Source: Candidatus Competibacter sp. (GTDB lineage Bacteria > Pseudomonadota > Gammaproteobacteria > Competibacterales > Competibacteraceae). From it: a stretch of 64,000 nt of DNA. The position numbers and the translations under genes are program-made. Where the stretch lies: assembly GCA_029624815.1 (NCBI GenBank), contig JARSSH010000038.1:25481-89480 (forward strand), in the 5' to 3' direction. Below, piece after piece: positions 20,576 to 27,909 of this stretch. How positions within the stretch are numbered: the first letter of the stretch is position 1; each line of letters starts with the position of its first letter. The notes beneath the pieces were generated by a model that worked only from the letters and a program-made list of their open reading frames with translations, ran no database searches and had not been told where the DNA came from.

Positions 20576-21166
20576 ATGCGCCGCCTCGGACTACTGCTGC
20601 TGATCTGCGCGCTGGGCGCCTACTGGGCCTGGAGCGATCGCCCCATCGAACGCTCGCCCGGCGTGCTGGCGCCCGACCCACCCGCGCAGCGACCGCTCGA
20701 CGCCGGAGCGCCGGTCTTTCAAAAAGACCGCTACCACCTCAAGGCGCTGGCGGAATTTAGCCTTGAGGCCCGGGTGCTGGGCCGGGAGGATTACCGCTTC
20801 GACGCCGGCGCCGATCTCTCGCCGATCGATCTGGCGCTGGGTTGGGGGCCGATGTCGGACAGCAGCGTGCTGGGGCGCATCGAGATCCGGCAGCGCAACC
20901 GCTTCTATTACTGGCGGGTCGATGATTTTTTCATCCCGCGCCGGGACATCGAAACCCACAGCGCCAACATGCACCTGATTCCCGCGACCGGCGACATCGC
21001 CGACCAGTTGAAATCGATCCGCCCCGGTCATATTGTCAGTCTGCACGGCTATTTGGTCGAAGTTCGCCGCGACGATGGCTGGCAATGGCGCAGCTCGCTG
21101 AGCCGCGAGGACACCGGCAACGGCGCCTGCGAACTGATCTGGCTGGAAACCGTGGCGTGGCGCTGA
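20576..21166 (+). CDS. Conserved membrane-anchored protein of unknown function
   Basis: A 196-residue product with one N-terminal hydrophobic segment (RLGLLLLICALGAYWAW), which could be an anchor or uncleaved signal, followed by a soluble domain. The segments DLSPIDLALGWGPMSD, IPRRDIETHSANMHLIPA and GHIVSLHGYLVEV are strongly patterned, as in a conserved family, but I cannot assign a function. AAGGAG sits nine bases before its ATG and overlaps the end of xseA, so the two genes are translationally coupled. Confidence 0.7.
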   Translation: MRRLGLLLLICALGAYWAWSDRPIERSPGVLAPDPPAQRPLDAGAPVFQKDRYHLKALAEFSLEARVLGREDYRFDAGADLSPIDLALGWGPMSDSSVLGRIEIRQRNRFYYWRVDDFFIPRRDIETHSANMHLIPATGDIADQLKSIRPGHIVSLHGYLVEVRRDDGWQWRSSLSREDTGNGACELIWLETVAWR

Positions 21167-21283
21167 GGGGGCCTTCTCCCAACCCCGGGCGGTGGTCGCT
21201 TCAGCCGTTTTCGGTCCGCATGTCGCCGGTTCGGCCGCGCGCTTTCTCCACCCGTTCCCTTTCACTCACCAGGAATAATCGTC

Positions 21284-22105
21284 ATGAAGCTGGACCTGAT
21301 CAGCCGCTATCCGGAAACCGCGCCCAAACCGACTCCGTTGCTGTTCGTGCATGGCTCGTTCACGGATGCCCGAGTCTGGGATGAAAATTTCCTGCCCTAC
21401 TTCGCCCGGCGGGGTTATGCGGCGCACGCCGTCAGTTTGCGCGGCCACGGTCTCAGCGAGGGCCACCAGCACCTGCACACCTGGCGGCTGGCCGATTACG
21501 TCGCCGATCTGGCCCAGGCAGTGGCGAACCTGCCGGCTCCGCCGGTGCTGATCGGCCATTCGATGGGCGGCATGGTGCTTCAGAAATACCTGGAAACCCA
21601 TTCCGAAGAAATACCGGGCGCGGCGCTGATGGCCTCGGTGCCGCCCCAGGGCCTTCTACCAAGCAATCTGCACATGGCCATGCGGCACCCCTTCCTGTTC
21701 CAGCAGATGACGCTGTTCTCGCTGCTCGGCCCCAGCTTCGGCTCGCCCGAAATGATGCGGCGCTTGTTGTTTTCCCAGGATATGCCCATCGTAAAGCTAC
21801 GCGAGTATTTCGACTACATACAGGCGGAATCGCAAGTCGTGTCGCTGGACATGATGGGCATCGACCCGTTGCGGCTGAAACCGGAGCAACTGCGGCTGCC
21901 GATTCTGGTGCAGGGGGCGCAAAACGATGTCTTCATTTCGCCGGCCATGGTGCGGGAAACCGCCCGCTTCTACCGCGCCGAGGCCCACATCGTCCCCAAC
22001 ATGGCCCATGCCATGATGTTGGAACTGAACTGGCAAGAAGCGGCGGACCCCCTGTTGGACTGGCTGGAACAGAGGGTCGCCACCCGCCGGGCGGTCGCGG
22101 CCTGA
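21284..22105 (+). CDS. Alpha/beta hydrolase
   Basis: A 273-residue alpha/beta-hydrolase. The nucleophile elbow GHSMGG is near residues 90-95, an oxyanion LFVHGSF segment comes early, and the catalytic His is probably that in NMAHAMM near the C-terminus. Substrate unknown; the fold covers esterases, lipases and lysophospholipases. It converges on fadD, with a hairpin between them, so a role in releasing fatty acids is possible but only an inference from position. Confidence 0.8.
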   Translation: MKLDLISRYPETAPKPTPLLFVHGSFTDARVWDENFLPYFARRGYAAHAVSLRGHGLSEGHQHLHTWRLADYVADLAQAVANLPAPPVLIGHSMGGMVLQKYLETHSEEIPGAALMASVPPQGLLPSNLHMAMRHPFLFQQMTLFSLLGPSFGSPEMMRRLLFSQDMPIVKLREYFDYIQAESQVVSLDMMGIDPLRLKPEQLRLPILVQGAQNDVFISPAMVRETARFYRAEAHIVPNMAHAMMLELNWQEAADPLLDWLEQRVATRRAVAA

Positions 22106-22124
22106 AATCCACCCTCGCTCCTAC

Positions 22125-22143
22125 CCTCTCCCGGAGGGAGAGG
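22125..22143. terminator. Bidirectional hairpin between hydrolase and fadD
   Basis: CCTCTCCC-GGA-GGGAGAGG, a perfect 8-bp stem between two convergent genes. It is also a short relative of the palindrome inserted in polA, so it may be a dispersed repeat that acts as a terminator. Confidence 0.45.
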
Positions 22144-22154
22144 ATCGCTCGCGC

Positions 22155-23819
22155 TTATCCCTCCCGCAGCAGGCGTCGCAGGATTTTTCCCACGTTGCTT
22201 CTGGGCAGTTCGGTGCGGAATTCGATCCGCCGCGGCACCTTATAGCTGGTCAGGTGCTGGCGGCAGTGTTCGATCAGCGCCTCGGCGGTCAGCGCGGCGT
22301 CCTTGGCCACTACCACGACCTTGACCGCCTCGCCCGACTTCTCGTCCGGAACGCCGACCGCGGCGACTTCCAACACGCCCGGATGCAGCACGACCACATC
22401 CTCGATCTCGTTGGGATAGACGTTGAAACCGGACACCAGGATCATGTCCTTCTTGCGATCCACGATGCGGACGTAGCCGCGCTCGTCGATATACCCCACG
22501 TCGCCGGTGCGCAGATAGCCGTCGGCGGTCATGACCTTGGCGGTTTCCTCGGGCCGGTTCCAGTAGCCGCGCATCACCTGCGGCCCGCGGATGCAAATCT
22601 CGCCGATCTGGTCCGCGCCGATGCCCAGTTCGCGGCCCTCGTCGTCGCGCACCGACAGATCGGTGGAGGGAATCGGCAGGCCAATGCTGCCGTTGTATTC
22701 CTGGAGAGTCAGCGGGTTGATGCACGCCGCCGGCGAGGTTTCGGTCAGGCCATAAGCTTCGATCAGCGGCATACCAGTCACCCGCTTCCAGCTTTCCGCC
22801 ACCGCCCGCTGCACCGCCATGCCGCCGCCCAGGCTGATTTTGAGGGCGCTGAAATCGAGCCGCTCGAAACCGGGCGCGTGCAGCAAACCGTTGAACAGGG
22901 TGTTCACGCCCGTGATGATGGTGAAGCGGATCTTAGCCAGTTCCCTGACGAAGCCCGGCATGTCGCGGGGATTGGTAACGAGGATGTTGTGGCCCCCCAC
23001 CTTCATGAAGGTCAGGCAGTTGGCGGTCAGCGAAAAGACGTGATACAGCGGCAGCGCGGTGACGATGGTCTCTTCGGCTGGCCTGGAAAAGGGGCTAAGC
23101 CAGGCCGATACCTGCTGCAGATTCGCCACCAGGTTGCCATGCGTCAACATCGCACCCTTGGACACGCCGGTGGTGCCCCCGGTGTATTGCAGGAATGCCA
23201 GATCGCCCTGCTCCAGCGGCACTTCCTTCAGAGTTTGCCCCGCACCCTCGGCCAGCGCCCTCCGGAACGGCACGGCGCCCGAAATGCTCCAGGCCGGCAC
23301 CATTTTCTTGATGCGCTTGACCGCGAAATTGACCAGCGGGCGCTTGGGGAACGGGAGCAGATCGCCCAACTGGGTGGTGACGACGATCTTGACCGAAGTC
23401 CTGTCCAGCACCCCCTGCAAGGTGCGGGCGAAATTCTCAACGATAACGATAGCGGCGGCGCCGGAATCCTTGAGCTGGTGCTCCAGTTCGCGCGGTGTGT
23501 ATAGCGGGTTGACGTTGACCACCGTCAGACCGGCCCGCAACGCGCCGAACAAGGCGACCGGATATTGCAAAACATTGGGCATCATGATGGCGACCCGCTC
23601 GCCCTTGCCCAACCCAAGTCCTTGCAGGTAGGCGCCAAAATCGCGGCTGAACCGGTCGATGTCCCGATAGCGCAAGGTCGCGCCCATGTTGGTATAGGCC
23701 GGCAAATCGGCGAAACGCCGGCAGCTTTTTTCCAATATGTCTTTCAGAGACGCAAACTCCTTCAAGTCGATTTCGGCCGGCACCCCTTCCGGATACTCCC
23801 GCAGCCAGATTTTTTCCAC
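22155..23819 (-). CDS. fadD: Long-chain fatty acid-CoA ligase
   Basis: Activates fatty acids to acyl-CoA with ATP. The AMP-binding motif [18 protein letters not shown] is clear, followed by the Y-G-L-T-E-T-S-P segment, the hinge [20 protein letters not shown] and a C-terminal Lys region ([11 protein letters not shown]). I chose the GTG at 23819 because GGGAG lies nine bases upstream and the product then begins [10 protein letters not shown], like other FadD proteins. An ATG 22 codons earlier (23885) is the alternative. It is divergent from the acyl-CoA reductase gene. Confidence 0.92.
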   Translation of the reverse strand: MEKIWLREYPEGVPAEIDLKEFASLKDILEKSCRRFADLPAYTNMGATLRYRDIDRFSRDFGAYLQGLGLGKGERVAIMMPNVLQYPVALFGALRAGLTVVNVNPLYTPRELEHQLKDSGAAAIVIVENFARTLQGVLDRTSVKIVVTTQLGDLLPFPKRPLVNFAVKRIKKMVPAWSISGAVPFRRALAEGAGQTLKEVPLEQGDLAFLQYTGGTTGVSKGAMLTHGNLVANLQQVSAWLSPFSRPAEETIVTALPLYHVFSLTANCLTFMKVGGHNILVTNPRDMPGFVRELAKIRFTIITGVNTLFNGLLHAPGFERLDFSALKISLGGGMAVQRAVAESWKRVTGMPLIEAYGLTETSPAACINPLTLQEYNGSIGLPIPSTDLSVRDDEGRELGIGADQIGEICIRGPQVMRGYWNRPEETAKVMTADGYLRTGDVGYIDERGYVRIVDRKKDMILVSGFNVYPNEIEDVVVLHPGVLEVAAVGVPDEKSGEAVKVVVVAKDAALTAEALIEHCRQHLTSYKVPRRIEFRTELPRSNVGKILRRLLREG

Positions 23820-23920
23820 TTGGTTTTTCTCCCGATTTATATCCAACAGTTCGGAATGGGATTCAATGCGGCCCTCGATCGCCATCGGGGCAAACCCCTA
23901 CCCACAGTCCGGAATCCATA

Positions 23921-23951
23921 TTGAGCCTTTCCGAATGCTCAACCCTATAAT
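23921..23951 (+). promoter_or_regulatory. Candidate sigma-70 promoter of the acyl-CoA reductase gene
   Basis: TTGAGC and a perfect TATAAT (23946-23951) are separated by 19 bases, and the -10 box lies 46 bases before the reductase start. It was read by eye; the spacing is at the long end. Confidence 0.5.
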
Positions 23952-23997
23952 AGTGTTTTTGTGACAAAGACACCGTTGCGGCCAGGAATCGATCATT

Positions 23998-25980
23998 ATG
24001 AATTACTTTATAACCGGCGCTTCCGGCTTTATCGGCCGCCGCCTCGTCGAAAAGTTGCTACAGCGTCGAGACGGTCACGTTTATTACCTGATTCTGGAAC
24101 GCGAACTGCCCATGGTGGAGCAGTTACACCAGCGGTGGGGCGCCGCCGCCCGCGCTTTCCCCATCGTCGGCGATCTGACAGAGCCGCGAATGGGCGTCTC
24201 CGACGCCGACCTCGCCCAACTCAAGGGCAACATCCACCACCTGTTCCACTTGGCGGCGATCTACGACCTCAAGGCCAGCGCCGAGATTCAGGAAAGCGTC
24301 AATATCGAAGGCACCCGCAACGTCGTCGCCTTCGCCGAGGCGATCGAGGCCGGTTGCTTCCACCTGACCAGTTCCATCGCCGCCGCCGGCCTGTACGAGG
24401 GCGTGTTCCGCGAGGACATGTTCGAAGAGGCCGAGGCGCTCGACCATCCCTATTACCGCACCAAACACGAGTCCGAAGGCATCGTCCGGCGCGAATGCTC
24501 TCGCCCCTGGCGGGTCTACCGGCCCGGCGCGGTGGTCGGCGATTCGCGCACCGGTGAGATGGACAAGATCGACGGTCCCTACTACTTCTTCAAGCTGATC
24601 CAAAAAATACGCAACCTGCTTCCGCCGTGGATGCCCATCATCGGCATCGAGGGCGGCCGGCTCAATCTGGTGCCGGTCAACTTCGTCGTCGACGCCATGG
24701 ACCACATTGCCCACCAACCCGGACTGGACGGCCAATGCTTCCATCTGGTGGACCCCAACCCGCACCGGGTCGGCGATCTCCTCAACCTGTTCGCCCGCGC
24801 CGCTCATGCCCCGGAAATGAGCGTGCGTTTCAACGCGCTGATGTTTGCCTTCGTGCCCGACATCATCAAGGCCGGGCTGGCTCGCCTCAAGCCGGTGCGG
24901 CGCATCAAGGATCAGATCCTCAAGGATCTCGGCATTCCGCCGGACGCGATGGGCCTGATCAACTACCCCACCCGTTTCGACTGCCGCGAAACGCTCCGAG
25001 CGCTCAAGGACGCCGATATCGCCGTACCGCCGCTGGAAACCTACGCCTGGCGGTTGTGGGACTACTGGGAGCGCCACCTCGATCCCGACCTGTTCGTCGA
25101 TCGTAGCCTGAGCGGCGCGGTCAAGGGCAAAGTGGTGATGATCACCGGCGCCTCCGCCGGCATCGGCAAGGCCGCCGCGCTCAAGATCGCCGAGGCCGGC
25201 GCCAAGACCCTCATCGTCGCCCGCACCGAGGAAAGGTTGCTGGACACCCAGCGGGAAATCGAGACGCGCGGTGGCCAAGCCTTCCTCTACGTCGCCGACA
25301 TCGCCGACATCGCCGCCTGCGATGCGCTGCTGCAACGGGTGCTGGACGAGCACGGCGGGGTGGATATCCTGGTCAACAACGCCGGCCGTTCGATCCGTCG
25401 CGCCATCGAGAACTCGCTGGATCGCTTCCACGACTACGAGCGCACCATGCAGCTCAATTACTTCGGCGCGCTGCGGCTGATCATGGGTTTTATCCCCAGT
25501 ATGCTGCAAAAAAAGCGCGGCCACGTCATCAACATCTCTTCGATCGGCGTGCTCAGCAATGCGCCGCGCTTCTCGGCCTACGTCGCCTCCAAGGCGGCGC
25601 TGGACGCCTTTTCGCGTTGCGCGGCGGCCGAGTTCTCCGACAGCGGCATCGAGTTCACCACCATCAACATGCCGCTGGTGCGCACCGAAATGATCGCGCC
25701 GACCCGGCTCTATCAGCATGTGCCCACCCTCAGCCCGGAGGAGGCGGCGGATCTGATCGTGCAGGCGATCATCGACCGGCCGGAACGCATCGCCACCCGG
25801 GTTGGCATCTTCGCCCAAGTGCTGCATGCCATGGCGCCCAAGGTCTATGCCGTGATCATGAATACCGCGTTTCGCCTGTTCCCCGAATCGAGCGCGGCCA
25901 AGGGGCAACAACCCGACGCCCAGGAACCCTCGCCGGAGCAAATTTCCTTCGCGCAGTTTACCCGGGGCATTTATTGGTGA
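23998..25980 (+). CDS. Two-domain fatty acyl-CoA reductase (alcohol-forming type)
   Basis: A 660-residue protein with two reductase domains. The N-terminal half (about 1-370) is an extended SDR of the thioester-reductase/male-sterility type, with TGASGFIGRRLVEKLL and the catalytic YYRTK. The C-terminal half (about 375-660) is a classical SDR with GASAGIGKAAAL, NNAGRSI and YVASK. This length and order match the Marinobacter fatty acyl-CoA reductase, which makes fatty alcohols for wax esters with NADPH. Product and chain length are inferred. The neighbour fadD could supply its acyl-CoA substrate. AGGAA precedes the ATG. A wax ester synthase is not in the window. Confidence 0.82.
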   Translation: MNYFITGASGFIGRRLVEKLLQRRDGHVYYLILERELPMVEQLHQRWGAAARAFPIVGDLTEPRMGVSDADLAQLKGNIHHLFHLAAIYDLKASAEIQESVNIEGTRNVVAFAEAIEAGCFHLTSSIAAAGLYEGVFREDMFEEAEALDHPYYRTKHESEGIVRRECSRPWRVYRPGAVVGDSRTGEMDKIDGPYYFFKLIQKIRNLLPPWMPIIGIEGGRLNLVPVNFVVDAMDHIAHQPGLDGQCFHLVDPNPHRVGDLLNLFARAAHAPEMSVRFNALMFAFVPDIIKAGLARLKPVRRIKDQILKDLGIPPDAMGLINYPTRFDCRETLRALKDADIAVPPLETYAWRLWDYWERHLDPDLFVDRSLSGAVKGKVVMITGASAGIGKAAALKIAEAGAKTLIVARTEERLLDTQREIETRGGQAFLYVADIADIAACDALLQRVLDEHGGVDILVNNAGRSIRRAIENSLDRFHDYERTMQLNYFGALRLIMGFIPSMLQKKRGHVINISSIGVLSNAPRFSAYVASKAALDAFSRCAAAEFSDSGIEFTTINMPLVRTEMIAPTRLYQHVPTLSPEEAADLIVQAIIDRPERIATRVGIFAQVLHAMAPKVYAVIMNTAFRLFPESSAAKGQQPDAQEPSPEQISFAQFTRGIYW

Positions 25981-26206
25981 TCGCTACCGATCGACTGCGA
26001 TTGTCCCGATGATTGGCCATACTTACTTGAGGCGGCGTGCGGTCCGGAAGCTTTTCAAGCTCGACCGGTCAAAGATACCGGCGCGGATCGCACCGCCCAC
26101 CCGGTCTCGAACGATCGCTTGTCCGCGCGCTTGCGGTCAAGTCCGTATTCCAAGATTGCGGTTCGAACCGACCCCTTTGTTGCAAACCATCCGTGAGAAT
26201 ACAACG

Positions 26207-26677
26207 ATGAAGTTGAAAATCGGCGACCCCGCCCCCCAGTTCAGCGCTACCGGCACCGATGGCAGCACGGTCAAACTATCCGATTATTTCGGCAAAAAAC
26301 TGGTGTTGTACTTTTATCCGATGGACGATACGCCGGGCTGCACCAAGCAAGCCTGCTCCCTGCGCGACCATCACCAGGAAATCCAGGATAGAGACGCCGC
26401 CGTTCTAGGCGTCTCCACTCAGGATGTTGCCACCCACCAACGCTTCACCGAAAAATACAACCTCCCCTTCCCGCTGGTGGCCGACACCGACGGCGCCGTC
26501 GGCCGGGCCTATGGAGCAATCGGCGGCGGCGGCGGCGGCCTGGTGGGAACGGCGATGAATCTATTCGGCGTCGCCAACCGCGTCACCTTTCTCATCGACG
26601 AGAGCGGCCACATCGCCCACGTCATCGACCACCCCGACACCGCCCATCACGCCGAGGAAATCCTCAAGCTGCTGTAG
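26207..26677 (+). CDS. bcp: Peroxiredoxin, PrxQ/BCP type
   Basis: Thiol peroxidase that reduces H2O2 and organic peroxides. The 156-residue product has the peroxidatic Cys45 in TPGCT and a resolving Cys50 five residues later, the arrangement of the alpha-type BCP enzymes. It starts MKLKIGDPAPQF, and the longer frame upstream lacks protein character. A Gly-rich loop (six glycines near residue 106-111) is an unusual insert. The gene seems to stand alone, 226 bases after the acyl-CoA reductase. Confidence 0.92.
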   Translation: MKLKIGDPAPQFSATGTDGSTVKLSDYFGKKLVLYFYPMDDTPGCTKQACSLRDHHQEIQDRDAAVLGVSTQDVATHQRFTEKYNLPFPLVADTDGAVGRAYGAIGGGGGGLVGTAMNLFGVANRVTFLIDESGHIAHVIDHPDTAHHAEEILKLL

Positions 26678-27026
26678 ATCCACCGATTGACGGCTTTTCC
26701 TCGGCGATCTCCGACCCGGATGACGATGACACTGGAATTTTGGAGTGTTTGTCCCCGATGCCCGGTAAGATAATTGCACGGTCGTCGGGGCGAAGGATGC
26801 GGCTCGAACCCGGCGCCCGCGCGGCGCCGGAAACGACTCCGCAAGCACCCGTCGGAATTGTCCAGAGTACTGCCGAGGAGATTCGCATGCCCGGGCGATA
26901 TGCTCGCACCATCCATCGTTCCGCCCGCCGGGTTCCGGCCCGGGCAACAATCCCTTTCCTCCCAAGCGCGGCCCCCGTTCCGGCGGCTGCCGTCACCGGC
27001 CTCGCCCGGCCGCCGGAGATCCTGCC
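26678..27026. other. Intergenic region with no recognised gene
   Basis: About 349 bases between the peroxiredoxin and PP2C genes. A plus-strand frame ending at 27030 overlaps the PP2C start as GTGA, but its composition is that of a shadow. The region is presumably the promoter and leader of the phosphatase-kinase pair. Confidence 0.35.
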
Positions 27027-27848
27027 GTGAGCCCGACCCAATCCAGTCCGATTCCCCAATGGGAGCCCGGCACCGCCAGTCAGCAAGGCGGTCGCCACGA
27101 ACAGCAGGATCGTTGGGGGATCTTTCAACGGCCCAGCCACCATGCCGTGCTGGTCGTGGTGGCCGACGGGATGGGCGGCCACCTCGATGGCGCTCTGGGC
27201 GCCCAGATCGTCATCGATGTAGCCCGCGATTTCATCCAGAACTCGCCGATCCCACTGCTCGATGACCCCACCGTCGCGCTCGACCATCTGTGTCAACAGA
27301 TGCACGACACCATCAACCGTCGGTCGGAAACAGCCCGCAGCACCGTAGTGGTGGCCTGGCTCGACCATGACAGCGCCTATTGGCTGAACATCGGCGACAG
27401 CCGCCTCTATCACTTCCGCCGCGGTCGACGTCTGATGCGCACCCGCGATCACTCCGCCGTGCAACTCTTGATGGATATGGGGGAAATCGACGAATCGCAG
27501 ATGGCGACCCACCCGGCGCAGAACCGGATCTACCGCTGTCTGGGCGGCGACGAGCACCCCAGGCCCGACAAGGGCCGGCTTGCCGTCCAACCCGGCGATC
27601 TGCTGGCGCTGTGCTCGGACGGCGTCTGGGAACACGTCGCCGAAACCGAATTCTGGAGCGCCGCCACCGAGCACGGTCCAGCCGCGGCCGCTCAGTTGCT
27701 GGCCGAACAGGCGGTGCTGCGCGGCGGGGCGATGGCGGATAACGCCACCCTGGTTCTACTGCGCGCGGGCAACGCGGGCTCCGCCCGCGCGCCCTGGCTG
27801 CGACGGCTGTCGGCGAGTCTGAGATCCTGGTTCGACCGCGATCGCTAA
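27027..27848 (+). CDS. PP2C-family Ser/Thr protein phosphatase
   Basis: A 273-residue metal-dependent phosphatase. Motifs appear in order: QDRWGIF, the metal-binding ADGMGGH, the GDSRLYHFR core, ARDHSAV-like TRDHSAVQLL and LALCSDGVWEHV; the last metal-binding Asp is in ADNATLVLL. The start codon is GTG with GGAG eight bases upstream. It lies 61 bases before a Ser/Thr kinase on the same strand, the classic reversible-phosphorylation pair, so that kinase and its targets are the likely substrates. Confidence 0.92.
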   Translation: MSPTQSSPIPQWEPGTASQQGGRHEQQDRWGIFQRPSHHAVLVVVADGMGGHLDGALGAQIVIDVARDFIQNSPIPLLDDPTVALDHLCQQMHDTINRRSETARSTVVVAWLDHDSAYWLNIGDSRLYHFRRGRRLMRTRDHSAVQLLMDMGEIDESQMATHPAQNRIYRCLGGDEHPRPDKGRLAVQPGDLLALCSDGVWEHVAETEFWSAATEHGPAAAAQLLAEQAVLRGGAMADNATLVLLRAGNAGSARAPWLRRLSASLRSWFDRDR

Positions 27849-27909
27849 CACCGCGACTACCACCCGCGCCTTTCCAACCCGCCGCGCTCATCCACCAAAC
27901 GGAACCCCG

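Noticed and set aside
24124..25941. Long antisense open frame of 605 codons opposite the acyl-CoA reductase
   Set aside because: It is rich in Asp/Gly/His/Val from codon-position bias, lacks any domain, and lies wholly opposite a gene with clear catalytic motifs on the other strand.
26150..26175. GCGGTTCGAACC segment resembling a tRNA T arm
   Set aside because: No matching acceptor, anticodon or D arms nearby on either strand.
26740..27030. 96-codon frame ending in an overlap with the PP2C start
   Set aside because: Arg/Pro-rich low-information composition and no ribosome site; the overlap is likely chance.
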